NCBI GenBank assembly: GCA_937919795.1
Contig: CALFOA010000357.1
Location: 1 to 8,112 of the forward strand
Length of the DNA stretch: 8,112 bases
Source of the DNA: an uncultured Neisseria sp.
GTDB lineage: Bacteria; Pseudomonadota; Gammaproteobacteria; Burkholderiales; Neisseriaceae
Reading direction: 5' to 3'
Under the pieces are notes generated by a model. The model worked only from the letters and a program-made list of their open reading frames with translations. It was not told where the DNA came from and searched no databases. Made by a program: the position numbers and the translations under genes. Below, piece after piece: positions 1 to 8,112 of this stretch; position 1 is the stretch's first letter, and each line of letters starts with the position of its first letter.

Positions 1-743
1 CTACCCGCTTCAACACCATGACCAAAAAAGCGGACGAAATTCAGATCTACAAATATGTGGTGCACAACGTCGCGCACGCCTACGGCAAAACCGCGACCTT
101 TATGCCGAAGCCGATGATGGGCGACAACGGCAGCGGTATGCACGTTCACCAATCGATTTGGAAAGACGGCCAAAACCTGTTTGCCGGCGACGGCTATGCC
201 GGTTTGAGCGAAATGGCGCTGTATTACATCGGCGGCATCATCAAACACGCTAAAGCCTTGAATGCGATTACCAATCCGTCGACCAACTCTTACAAACGCT
301 TGGTGCCGCACTTTGAAGCGCCGGTGAAACTGGCTTATTCGGCGAAAAACCGCTCGGCTTCCATCCGCATTCCGTTTGTGAACAGCAGCAAAGCCCGCCG
401 CATCGAAGCGCGTTTCCCGGATCCGACTGCCAACCCTTACTTGTGCTTCGCCGCCTTGATGATGGCCGGTTTGGACGGTATCCAAAACAAAATCCATCCG
501 GGCGAGCCGGCCAGTAAAAACCTGTACGACCTGCCGCCGGAAGAAGATGCGCAAGTGCCGACCGTATGCGCTTCTTTGGAAGAGGCCTTGGAAGCTTTGC
601 GTGCCGACCACGAGTTCTTAACCCGCGGCGGTGTGTTCAGCAAAGAATGGGTAGACAGCTACATCGCCTTCAAAGAAGAAGACGTACGCCGCCTGCGCAT
701 GGCACCGCATCCGGTAGAATTTGAGATGTATTATAGCTTGTAA
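1..743 (+). CDS. glnA: Glutamine synthetase type I, C-terminal half (5' end outside window)
   Basis: This enzyme makes glutamine from glutamate, ammonia and ATP and acts as a cytosolic dodecamer. The reading frame is already open at the left edge (first full codon at 3, reading [20 protein letters not shown]), so the ATG at 18 is an internal methionine and not the start. About 246 residues are visible of roughly 470 in the family. Landmarks in order are the metal/glutamate region DNGSGMHVH, the substrate loop LVPHFEAP, the NRSASIRIP block, the RIEARFPDP strand and the terminal [10 protein letters not shown]. The adenylylation site NLYDLPPEE is intact, with its Tyr codon at 525-527; in this family that tyrosine is modified by GlnE, so activity is probably controlled by adenylylation. 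The gene ends with TAA and an intrinsic terminator follows 25 bases later. Identification is very secure from family knowledge. Confidence 0.98.
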   Translation, partial: TRFNTMTKKADEIQIYKYVVHNVAHAYGKTATFMPKPMMGDNGSGMHVHQSIWKDGQNLFAGDGYAGLSEMALYYIGGIIKHAKALNAITNPSTNSYKRLVPHFEAPVKLAYSAKNRSASIRIPFVNSSKARRIEARFPDPTANPYLCFAALMMAGLDGIQNKIHPGEPASKNLYDLPPEEDAQVPTVCASLEEALEALRADHEFLTRGGVFSKEWVDSYIAFKEEDVRRLRMAPHPVEFEMYYSL

Positions 744-768
744 AGCTTATTGCTTTGATTAAGCAGAG

Positions 769-799
769 AAAAGCCCGGTTGGTAACAGCCGGGCTTTTT
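769..799 (+). terminator. Rho-independent terminator of glnA
   Basis: AAAAGCCCGG (769-778) pairs with CCGGGCTTTT (789-798) around a 10-base loop, and the 3' arm runs into five T residues (795-799). The G+C core of six pairs plus the T tract make it a classic intrinsic terminator, 25 bases after the glnA stop codon. Confidence 0.93.
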
Positions 800-807
800 G
801 TATGGTT

Positions 808-880
808 TATAGTGAAAGTAATAAAGAATTGATACAAGGCAGCGAGCGGCAGACAGTACATTAGTACGGAACCGATTCTA
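808..880. repeat. Correia-like (CREE/NEMIS-type) repeat, one recognisable end and core
   Basis: It begins with TATAGTGAAAGTAATAAAG at 808, resembling the TATAGTGGATTAA terminal repeat of Correia elements. The core at 835-878 (CAAGGC, GCGAGC, GCAGACAGTACA, TAGTACGGAACCGATTC) closely matches the inner half of Correia elements as I remember them. After about 880 the resemblance stops, so this is a half element, a diverged species-specific version, or the left end of a larger mosaic. The family match is from memory and not from an alignment. It lies downstream of the glnA terminator and outside any gene. Confidence 0.7.
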
Positions 881-890
881 ATGAGAGATG

Positions 891-907
891 CTCGGGACAA
901 GCCCGAG
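891..907. other. Small GC-rich hairpin inside the repeat region
   Basis: CTCGGG (891-896) pairs perfectly with CCCGAG (902-907) around the five-base loop ACAAG. No T tract follows, so it is not a terminator. It sits just after the recognisable Correia-like core and may be an internal fold of that element. Confidence 0.5.
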
Positions 908-920
908 TATGCGGTATTTT

Positions 921-1026
921 GGGCTAACAATTCACGTCTACTTCGTCAAAAATACTTGTAAGATGTCTAACCTTGCTACGTTTGTTTCCTCAAAAAAACT
1001 CTTCGCTGGTTAATTGTTAACAGCCC
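921..1026. repeat. Imperfect inverted repeat flanking an unassigned module
   Basis: GGGCTAACAATT at 921-932 reappears inverted at 1012-1026, where the reverse complement reads GGGCTGTTAACAATT, identical apart from three extra bases. The enclosed stretch of about 80 bases has no coding potential and I do not recognise it. A shorter local hairpin (GCTG/CAGC with TTAA pairs) overlaps the right arm at 1005-1024. It may be a nested small repeat unit or the folded middle of a larger element. Confidence 0.4.
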
Positions 1027-1059
1027 TGGGGTAGAATATTTTCATTTACTTGTTTACGA

Positions 1060-1136
1060 TATAGTGAAACACTAAAACAACTGCTACAACGTTGGTTTGC
1101 CGCTTTATATCGGTTATTTATTTGATTCCACTATTA
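1060..1136. repeat. Small element with TATAGTG-type inverted ends (MITE-like)
   Basis: The left end reads TATAGTGAAAC (1060-1070) and the right end reads GATTCCACTATTA (1124-1136), so both ends carry inverted ATAGTG, the signature of Correia-type termini. The interior of about 55 bases has no coding content and no match I recognise. The right end abuts the DUS at 1138 and lies about 20 bases before the MFS start codon. The TATAGT within such ends can act as a -10 promoter box; here no good -35 box lies at the ideal distance (TTTTCA at 1039-1044 is 15 bases away). Confidence 0.45.
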
Positions 1137-1137
1137 A

Positions 1138-1149
1138 TGCCTGTCTGAA
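1138..1149 (+). repeat. DNA uptake sequence, wadDUS dialect
   Basis: Exact TGCCTGTCTGAA, six bases before the MFS start codon. DUS are bound by the minor pilin ComP and bias natural transformation toward DNA from the same group. This single copy occupies the place where a Shine-Dalgarno sequence would be expected. Confidence 0.9.
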
Positions 1150-1155
1150 AACTTT

Positions 1156-2313
1156 ATGAGCCAGCCCTTAAATCTGTTGCTGAAAATTGCGGTGTTTGTT
1201 ACCGGCCTTTCTGCTTTTTTTCAAGTGTATTCCGTGCAGGCGATTTTGCCGTTGCTGGTGTGGGATTTGAACGCTAGCGAAGTGCAGGCGGGGATGGCGG
1301 TGGGGGCAACGGTATTGGGGGTGGCTTTGATTTCGCCGTTTATCGGTATGCTCTCGGATGCCGTTGGCCGCAAAGGCTTAATCATTGGTTCGCTGCTGTT
1401 TCTGGCCTTGCCGACCGCGTTAATCTCGGGTGTTACCACCATAGACCAGATGTTGTTATACCGCTTTTTACAAGGCTTGGCGATTCCGGGGATTACGGTG
1501 GTGCTGATTGCCTATGTCGGCGAGGAGTTCGGCGGTAAGGCGATGACGCAGCTGATGTCGCTGTATGTGTCGGGTACGGTAAGCGGCGGTTTTCTCGGCC
1601 GCTTTCTGCTCGGCCATTTGAGCGAACTCACCGGCTGGCGCACCGCGTTTTATATTATGGCGGCGGTGTGTGTGGCGTGTGCGCTGTTTGTGGCCAATCA
1701 GTTGCCGGCTTCGCAAAACTTTGTCGCCAAACCGCATATCGGCGATGCTTTGCGTACCCTGAAAAAACATCTGCATAACCGCCAGCTGTTGGCCGCTTGC
1801 GCGCTGGGGGCTTGCGTGTTGTGGTCGCTGGTGGGCTGTTTCACCTATATCAATCTTTATCTGGCCGACGAACCTTACCGGCTCAATAGCGGCAGTTTGG
1901 CCAATATCTTTAGTATATATTTAATCGGTATGGTGATTACCCCGCTGTCGGCGCGCTTAATCAGCCGCTTTGGCAGTACGCGCGCGGTGATGGTGGCGGT
2001 AGGCTTATCGATGACCGGAGTGGTGGCTACCTTATTTTCACCGCTGCCGGTGATTGTGGCGGCCTTAACCATTATGTCTTCCGGCGTGTTTATCACGCAA
2101 ACGGCCACCATCAGCTACATCGCGGTTAATGTGAAAGAAGGGCGATCGTTGGCTTCCGGCTTGTATTATTTTGGTTACTACGGCGGCGGCACCATCGGCG
2201 CTTGGTTGTGTGGTTTGGCTTACGCACAAGCGGGCTGGCAAGGGGTGGTGTGGTTGCTGTTGGCGGTGCAGGTGTGTGCCATTTTGATTGCTAAGTTTGG
2301 TATGGATAAATAG
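1156..2313 (+). CDS. MFS transporter, 12 transmembrane helices, substrate unknown
   Basis: A 385-residue, strongly hydrophobic inner-membrane protein of the major facilitator superfamily. The helices fall at about residues 8-30, 42-64, 74-92, 98-120, 132-154, 163-182, 208-233, 246-266, 275-294, 296-318, 334-356 and 362-380, with a central cytoplasmic loop at about 183-207. Motif A is clear between helices 2 and 3 (GMLSDAVGRKG, residues 64-74), a degenerate copy follows helix 8 (ARLISRFGSTRA), and a motif B-like RFLQGLAIPG lies at 103-112. The GTVSGGFLGR stretch followed by LSELTGWR recalls the YnfM-like or drug/sugar-efflux branch of the family, but that does not fix the substrate. The ATG at 1156 has no good Shine-Dalgarno sequence, since a DUS takes that place. 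lpxH begins 71 bases downstream, so the two may be co-transcribed. Confidence 0.9.
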   Translation: MSQPLNLLLKIAVFVTGLSAFFQVYSVQAILPLLVWDLNASEVQAGMAVGATVLGVALISPFIGMLSDAVGRKGLIIGSLLFLALPTALISGVTTIDQMLLYRFLQGLAIPGITVVLIAYVGEEFGGKAMTQLMSLYVSGTVSGGFLGRFLLGHLSELTGWRTAFYIMAAVCVACALFVANQLPASQNFVAKPHIGDALRTLKKHLHNRQLLAACALGACVLWSLVGCFTYINLYLADEPYRLNSGSLANIFSIYLIGMVITPLSARLISRFGSTRAVMVAVGLSMTGVVATLFSPLPVIVAALTIMSSGVFITQTATISYIAVNVKEGRSLASGLYYFGYYGGGTIGAWLCGLAYAQAGWQGVVWLLLAVQVCAILIAKFGMDK

Positions 2314-2324
2314 GCCTGTCTGAA
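2313..2324 (+). repeat. One-mismatch wadDUS overlapping the MFS stop codon
   Basis: GGCCTGTCTGAA matches wadDUS at 11 of 12 positions, differing only at the first base. That base is the G of the MFS stop codon TAG (2311-2313). The central bases thought to matter most for ComP recognition are intact, so it is probably still functional. Confidence 0.65.
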
Positions 2325-2384
2325 AGTTGGAGGATGCCTTACTAATGCGTTATGATGCGGGCTGATTCTTTCTCATTTTTCGCT

Positions 2385-3119
2385 ATGTCGCAAACCATTT
2401 TTATCGCCGATTTACACCTTTCCGACGACACCCCCGAGCTGAACCGCCTGTTTTTGCAAGCTTTGCAAAGCTGGCAGGGCAGGGTGGACGCGTTGTATAT
2501 TCTCGGCGATTTTTTCGAAGTGTGGTTGGGCGACGATATTCTCAGCAACATCGCCGCCGAAGCAGCCGTTGCGCTGAAAACCTTCAGCCAAAGCGCGCCG
2601 GTGTATTTTATCTGCGGCAACCGCGATTTTCTGCTCGGCAAACGCTATGCCAAGCAAGCGGGCATTACGTTGTTGCCCGAGCAGCAAGTGGTTCAGCTAT
2701 ACGGCCAAAACTATCTGATTTCACACGGCGATGAAATGTGTACCGCCGATGTTTCCTACCAACGCTTCCGCCGCATTATCCGCTGCCGATTGGTACAAAA
2801 ACTGCTGTTGTCGCTGCCGCAAAGCCGCCGCCAAAAAGTGGCCGCCAAACTTCGTGCCGCCAGCAAACAGAAAAAGCAGGCAATGGGGCATACCCCTGTT
2901 TCGGATGTGACCGAACAAGGCGTTCAAGCCGCTTTAACTCGATATCCGCAGGCCGCCGCGATGATTCACGGCCATACCCACCGCCCAGCGGTGCACGAGC
3001 ATCTGTTTAACGGGCATACTGTGCCACGTTATGTGTTGCCGGATTGGTACGGTAATAGCGGCGGTTATCTCCAAGTATCGCCGGGTGAGGTGGTTTTGCT
3101 GCCGTTGGGCATAGATTAA
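2385..3119 (+). CDS. lpxH: UDP-2,3-diacylglucosamine diphosphatase (lipid A synthesis)
   Basis: LpxH hydrolyses UDP-2,3-diacylglucosamine to lipid X (2,3-diacylglucosamine 1-phosphate) and UMP at the inner face of the inner membrane, the fourth step of lipid A synthesis. It is a calcineurin-like metallophosphatase, and all the metal ligands are visible: D9 and H11 (IADLHLS), D42 in GDFFE, N79 in GNRDF, H114 in SHGD, and H195/H197 in HGHTHR. The length of 244 residues fits the family (about 240). I chose the ATG at 2385 because MSQTIFIADLHL aligns with the usual N-terminus; the in-frame ATGs at 2352 and 2355 would add an 11- or 10-residue tail not expected in LpxH. No Shine-Dalgarno sequence directly precedes 2385, while GGAGG lies at 2329-2333, so the start carries some doubt. 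It follows the MFS gene on the same strand. Confidence 0.95.
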   Translation: MSQTIFIADLHLSDDTPELNRLFLQALQSWQGRVDALYILGDFFEVWLGDDILSNIAAEAAVALKTFSQSAPVYFICGNRDFLLGKRYAKQAGITLLPEQQVVQLYGQNYLISHGDEMCTADVSYQRFRRIIRCRLVQKLLLSLPQSRRQKVAAKLRAASKQKKQAMGHTPVSDVTEQGVQAALTRYPQAAAMIHGHTHRPAVHEHLFNGHTVPRYVLPDWYGNSGGYLQVSPGEVVLLPLGID

Positions 3120-3215
3120 ATCCGGCAAATTCTATTGCCATCTTTCGATATATTGCAGTGAAAATAGCGATTTTTCTGCTATCTGTTGTTTCTTCTTGAA
3201 TCATATTTTGATTAC

Positions 3216-3244
3216 TTTTCAGACAGGCAATGCCTGTCTGAAAA
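3216..3244. terminator. Inverted wadDUS pair: perfect hairpin after lpxH, possible terminator or attenuator
   Basis: Two exact wadDUS copies face each other (3218-3229 on minus, 3231-3242 on plus), separated by one base. They form a 13-pair perfect stem (3216-3228 with 3232-3244) and a three-base loop. The stem lies about 100 bases after the lpxH stop and 128 before the gcvP start. No T tract follows on either strand, so it is not a textbook intrinsic terminator. Inverted DUS pairs often serve as terminators in Neisseria. Confidence 0.55.
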
Positions 3245-3283
3245 ACTTCTGTTTGATTGCTGTTCGAATACTGTTTTGTCGTC

Positions 3284-3312
3284 TTCAAAAAAAAGTGGAA
3301 ATCAGATAGAAT
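3284..3312 (+). promoter_or_regulatory. Candidate sigma-70 promoter for gcvP
   Basis: TTCAAA (3284-3289) and TAGAAT (3307-3312) are separated by 17 bases and match the -35 and -10 consensus at 4 and 5 of 6 positions. The pair lies downstream of the DUS hairpin and 59 bases before the gcvP start, which is where a promoter would be needed if the hairpin stops lpxH transcripts. The evidence is position and consensus only. Confidence 0.35.
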
Positions 3313-3323
3313 TCCGGCTTTCG

Positions 3324-3347
3324 GGCGGCGCATTTTCGGGCGCTGCC
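3324..3347 (+). promoter_or_regulatory. Hairpin in the gcvP leader
   Basis: GGCGGCGC (3324-3331) pairs with GCGCTGCC (3340-3347) with a single G-U pair and an eight-base loop. It ends 14 bases before the AGAGGA ribosome binding site (3362-3367). No T tract follows, and the leader shows no glycine-riboswitch signature that I can recognise. It may affect translation or message stability, or be incidental GC-rich sequence. Confidence 0.35.
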
Positions 3348-3371
3348 ATTTGCCGAGATACAGAGGAAAAC

Positions 3372-6227
<2,856 letters not shown>

Positions 6228-6260
6228 TTTTTGGGTAAATATCTGAAGCAGTGAACCAAT

Positions 6261-6308
6261 AAAATGCCTGTCTGAAAACAAAACTAAAAGTTTTCAGACA
6301 GGCATTTT
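6261..6308. terminator. Bidirectional terminator built from an inverted wadDUS pair, between gcvP and nqrM
   Basis: AAAATGCCTGTCTGAAAA (6261-6278) pairs over all 18 bases with TTTTCAGACAGGCATTTT (6291-6308) around a 12-base loop. The two exact wadDUS copies are at 6265-6276 (+) and 6293-6304 (-). A T run follows on the plus strand (through 6309), and the minus strand has TTTTATT after its stem. It begins 33 bases after the gcvP stop and lies 53 bases beyond the nqrM stop, so it can end both convergent transcripts. Confidence 0.9.
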
Positions 6309-6361
6309 TGTTGGTAGGTTAAACTATTACGCAGAAATTCATCCCCAATGTTTGGATGACA

Positions 6362-6562
6362 TCATCCACCTAGCGTTTGCTGCTTAGCCATTTCGGCACG
6401 GCGGCGGGCGCAGGGCGTATCGCAATCGCAGACTTTTTCCATACCGATGGCGGCAATACCGCCGCAGCTGCCTTTGATGCTGCGACGTTTCAGGATATAG
6501 CCGATGGCCATACCGAAAATCACCAAGAGGAAAAAACCGAAAGTGAGAATAAAAATTTTCAT
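6362..6562 (-). CDS. nqrM: Na+-NQR maturation protein NqrM (DUF539)
   Basis: NqrM is a small membrane protein needed to mature the Na+-translocating NADH:quinone oxidoreductase, probably by delivering iron to the NqrD/NqrE cysteine site. The protein has 66 residues: one N-terminal transmembrane helix (about 2-24, FILTFGFFLLVIFGMAIGY), a basic KRRSIKGS segment, then four cysteines at 33, 45, 47 and 51 in the family pattern SCGG...CDCDTPC. Cys33 corresponds to the residue reported as essential in Vibrio NqrM. I start it at 6562 because MKIFILTFGFF matches the family N-terminus and GGAG (6572-6569) sits six bases upstream; an in-frame GTG at 6601 would add 13 polar residues with no support. It follows apbE by 51 bases on the same strand and is probably in the NQR operon. 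Confidence 0.92.
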   Translation of the reverse strand: MKIFILTFGFFLLVIFGMAIGYILKRRSIKGSCGGIAAIGMEKVCDCDTPCARRRAEMAKQQTLGG

Positions 6563-6613
6563 GTTGTGCTCCGTTTGCCGGTGAGGGGGATTGCTGTTCA
6601 CCGGAATAAAAGT

Positions 6614-7684
6614 TTAGCGGCTTTGGGTGGCCAATAGTTGTTGGAAGGCCGGCGACATACGGGTAGTAAAGCCGTCTTGGGTTTTCACAATCAAAAAGAT
6701 CGCCAGATTATGTTGTTTGGCCAGAGCCATGGCGCGTTCTTCGCCCAGTACAAACAGGCCGGTCGCCAAGCCGTCGGCGCGCATGGTGTTGTCGGCCACC
6801 ACGCTCACCGAGGCCAGATTGTGGTTGATGGGCTGCTCGCTTTGCGGATCAATAATGTGCGACAGACGGCGCCCGCTTTCGTCGCTGTGAAAATTGCGGT
6901 AATCACCCGAAGTGGCGAGGGCGCGGTTGTCTAATGGTACCACGACTTGTGTTGCCTGCGCCTGCACCAATTGCGGCTGTTCAATACCCACATGCCAAGG
7001 TTGTTGCTTGGCATTGCGGCCTTTGCCGCGCAATTCACCGCCGATTTCCACCAGATAATTGGCCACCCCCAAGCTATCGAGATGTTGTGCTAATTTGTCT
7101 ACCGCAAACCCCTTGGCGATGGAGGATAAATCGAGATACACCCCGTCAACCGTTTTGCCCAGCGTGGCACCGCTGCTGTTGGGTTGGAAGCGCAATTTGT
7201 CGATGCCGATTATCTTTTTCGCTGCGGCCAGCTGCGCGGCATCCGGGCTATGGGTAATGGTTTTATCCGGCCCGAAACCCCATAAATTAACCAGCGGCCC
7301 GACCGTAACATCCAGCGCGCCTTTGGTGAGTTGGTTGAGATGTACCGCTTCTGTGAGCACTTCGGCAAAGTCGGCCGAAATCGGCATATTGTCCGCCGAG
7401 GCGGGCATTTGGTTGAAACGGCTGATTTCGGAATCCGGTTGGTAGGTAGACATCTGCCGGTTTACTTCCACCAGCAAGGCATCCATCTGCATTTGTACTT
7501 TGGCAGGCTCAGGCAAAGTTTGCTCGCCAGCCGACCAATATTTTACGCTGTAAGTGGTGCCCATGGTTTTGCCGCTAAAGGCGGTCAGTTGGGCTGTGTC
7601 TTTGTTGCCGCAAGCCGTCAACACCAATGCGGCAGTGCATAATAACAGTAGATATCGTACTGCTCGTTTGATTAATTTCATCAT
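6614..7684 (-). CDS. apbE: FAD:protein FMN transferase, lipoprotein
   Basis: ApbE (flavin transferase) uses FAD to attach FMN through a phosphoester bond to threonines of target proteins, notably NqrB and NqrC of the sodium-pumping NADH:quinone oxidoreductase, on the periplasmic side. The 356-residue protein starts with a lipoprotein signal peptide: basic MMKLIKRAVR, a hydrophobic run, and the lipobox LTAC with the lipidated Cys at residue 25. Family blocks follow in order: MGTTYSV (41-47), STYQPDSEISRFN (79-91), DVTVGPLVNLWGFGP (125-139), DLSSIAKGFAVD (185-196), VEIGGELRGKG (212-222), TSGDYRNF (258-265), HIIDP (276-280) and the metal-binding ADGLATGLFVLG (303-314). Two adjacent ATGs (7684, 7681) leave the start uncertain by one residue; the ribosome binding site is weak. 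It lies between nqrF and nqrM. The old label 'thiamine biosynthesis lipoprotein' is misleading. Confidence 0.95.
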   Translation of the reverse strand: MMKLIKRAVRYLLLLCTAALVLTACGNKDTAQLTAFSGKTMGTTYSVKYWSAGEQTLPEPAKVQMQMDALLVEVNRQMSTYQPDSEISRFNQMPASADNMPISADFAEVLTEAVHLNQLTKGALDVTVGPLVNLWGFGPDKTITHSPDAAQLAAAKKIIGIDKLRFQPNSSGATLGKTVDGVYLDLSSIAKGFAVDKLAQHLDSLGVANYLVEIGGELRGKGRNAKQQPWHVGIEQPQLVQAQATQVVVPLDNRALATSGDYRNFHSDESGRRLSHIIDPQSEQPINHNLASVSVVADNTMRADGLATGLFVLGEERAMALAKQHNLAIFLIVKTQDGFTTRMSPAFQQLLATQSR

Positions 7685-7710
7685 GTTTATCTGTCTCGGT
7701 TTTTGCCGTA

Positions 7711-7744
7711 AAGGCCGTCTGAAACACAGGGTTCAGACGGCCTT
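7711..7744. repeat. Inverted pair of AG-DUS between nqrF and apbE, hairpin and possible attenuator
   Basis: Exact AGGCCGTCTGAA at 7712-7723 (+) faces its exact complement at 7732-7743 (-). The stem has 13 pairs (7711-7723 with 7732-7744) and an eight-base loop. Neither side has a strong T tract: the minus strand continues TACGG and the plus strand CTTCTTATG, so termination would be weak. In the NQR transcript it could lower expression of apbE and nqrM relative to nqrF. It uses the AG dialect, unlike the exact wadDUS copies at the other intergenic sites. Confidence 0.85.
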
Positions 7745-7767
7745 CTTATGATACGGGCAGTTATGAT

Positions 7768-8112
7768 TTAGCCACCGAAATCATCCAACAGGATGTTTTC
7801 ATCTTCTACGCCCAAATCTTTCAGCATTTTGATCACCGAAGCATTCATGATGGGCGGGCCGCACATATAAAACTCACAATCTTCAGGCGCTTCGTGATTT
7901 TTGAGGTAGTTTTCATAAATCACGTTGTGAATAAAGCCGGTGTAGCCGTCCCAATCGTCGCCCGGTTGCGGATCGGAAAGGGCAACATGCCATTCGAAGT
8001 TGTCGTTTTCCGCTTGCAGCATATCGAAATCTTCTACATAGAACATCTCGCGTTTCGAGCGGGCACCATACCAGAACGAGATCTTACGCTTAGACTTCAG
8101 GCGTTTGAGCTG
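7768..8112 (-). CDS. nqrF: Na+-translocating NADH:quinone oxidoreductase subunit F, C-terminus (5' end outside window)
   Basis: NqrF is the NADH-oxidising subunit of Na+-NQR. It carries a 2Fe-2S ferredoxin-like domain and an FAD/NADH reductase domain, and it passes electrons into the membrane complex. Only the last 114 residues are visible, belonging to the NADH-binding lobe; the frame is open to the window edge, so the ATG at 8046 is internal. Diagnostic stretches are [27 protein letters not shown], the NADH-site motif [18 protein letters not shown] and the conserved C-terminus [10 protein letters not shown]. The rest of the nqr operon should lie to the right of the window. apbE starts 83 bases downstream on the same strand. 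Confidence 0.97.
   Translation of the reverse strand, partial: QLKRLKSKRKISFWYGARSKREMFYVEDFDMLQAENDNFEWHVALSDPQPGDDWDGYTGFIHNVIYENYLKNHEAPEDCEFYMCGPPIMNASVIKMLKDLGVEDENILLDDFGG

Noticed and set aside
670..930. An 86-codon open frame on the minus strand across the end of glnA and the repeat region
   Set aside because: It runs antisense through the glnA C-terminus, the terminator and the Correia-like repeat. It has no ribosome binding site or family resemblance.
2352..2384. Upstream ATG codons as the lpxH start
   Set aside because: They would add a 10- to 11-residue tail absent from LpxH proteins, whose family N-terminus matches from 2385. The GGAGG site is 18 or more bases away from them.
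3120..3371. Glycine riboswitch upstream of gcvP
   Set aside because: I see none of the conserved aptamer segments, and the interval is mostly A/T-rich sequence plus a DUS hairpin.
6563..6601. Longer NqrM starting at the GTG at 6601
   Set aside because: The added 13 residues are polar and unlike the family, whereas the ATG at 6562 has a well-spaced GGAG and the conserved N-terminus.

Overview
This window comes from a member of the Neisseriaceae and carries ordinary chromosomal housekeeping genes. Two lines of evidence place it. The proteins are Neisseria-like (GcvP, LpxH, the NQR accessory genes), and the sequence is dense in 12-base DNA uptake sequences (DUS). Six exact copies are TGCCTGTCTGAA, the dialect I recall as TG-wadDUS from Neisseria wadsworthii. 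Three copies of the AG-DUS (AGGCCGTCTGAA) and one of the AT-DUS (ATGCCGTCTGAA) are also present. The best guess is N. wadsworthii or a close relative; the species is an inference.

Layout, left to right. Positions 1-743 (+) hold the C-terminal half of glutamine synthetase glnA, followed by a strong intrinsic terminator. Positions 744-1155 contain no gene and are a patchwork of repeats, including a Correia-like element and a small element with TATAGTG-type ends. Positions 1156-2313 (+) encode a 12-helix MFS transporter of unknown substrate. Positions 2385-3119 (+) encode lpxH (lipid A synthesis). A 252-base gap with a DUS hairpin and a candidate promoter and leader hairpin precedes gcvP (3372-6227, +), the glycine decarboxylase P-protein. 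A bidirectional DUS terminator at 6261-6308 separates gcvP from a convergent minus-strand cluster: nqrM (6362-6562), apbE (6614-7684) and the C-terminus of nqrF (7768-8112, cut by the window edge).

How the genes relate. The minus-strand cluster is functionally coherent. NqrF is the NADH-oxidising subunit of the Na+-translocating NADH:quinone oxidoreductase, ApbE attaches FMN covalently to NqrB and NqrC, and NqrM is needed for iron-centre maturation. The plus-strand genes (nitrogen assimilation, a transporter, lipid A, glycine cleavage) look like unrelated neighbours; MFS and lpxH are close enough to share a transcript.

I found no undescribed defence, mobile or biosynthetic system. The most interesting signals are non-coding: three DUS dialects inside the single gene gcvP, an AG-DUS inverted pair in the NQR cluster while every exact intergenic copy elsewhere is wadDUS, and the repeat mosaic between glnA and the MFS gene.
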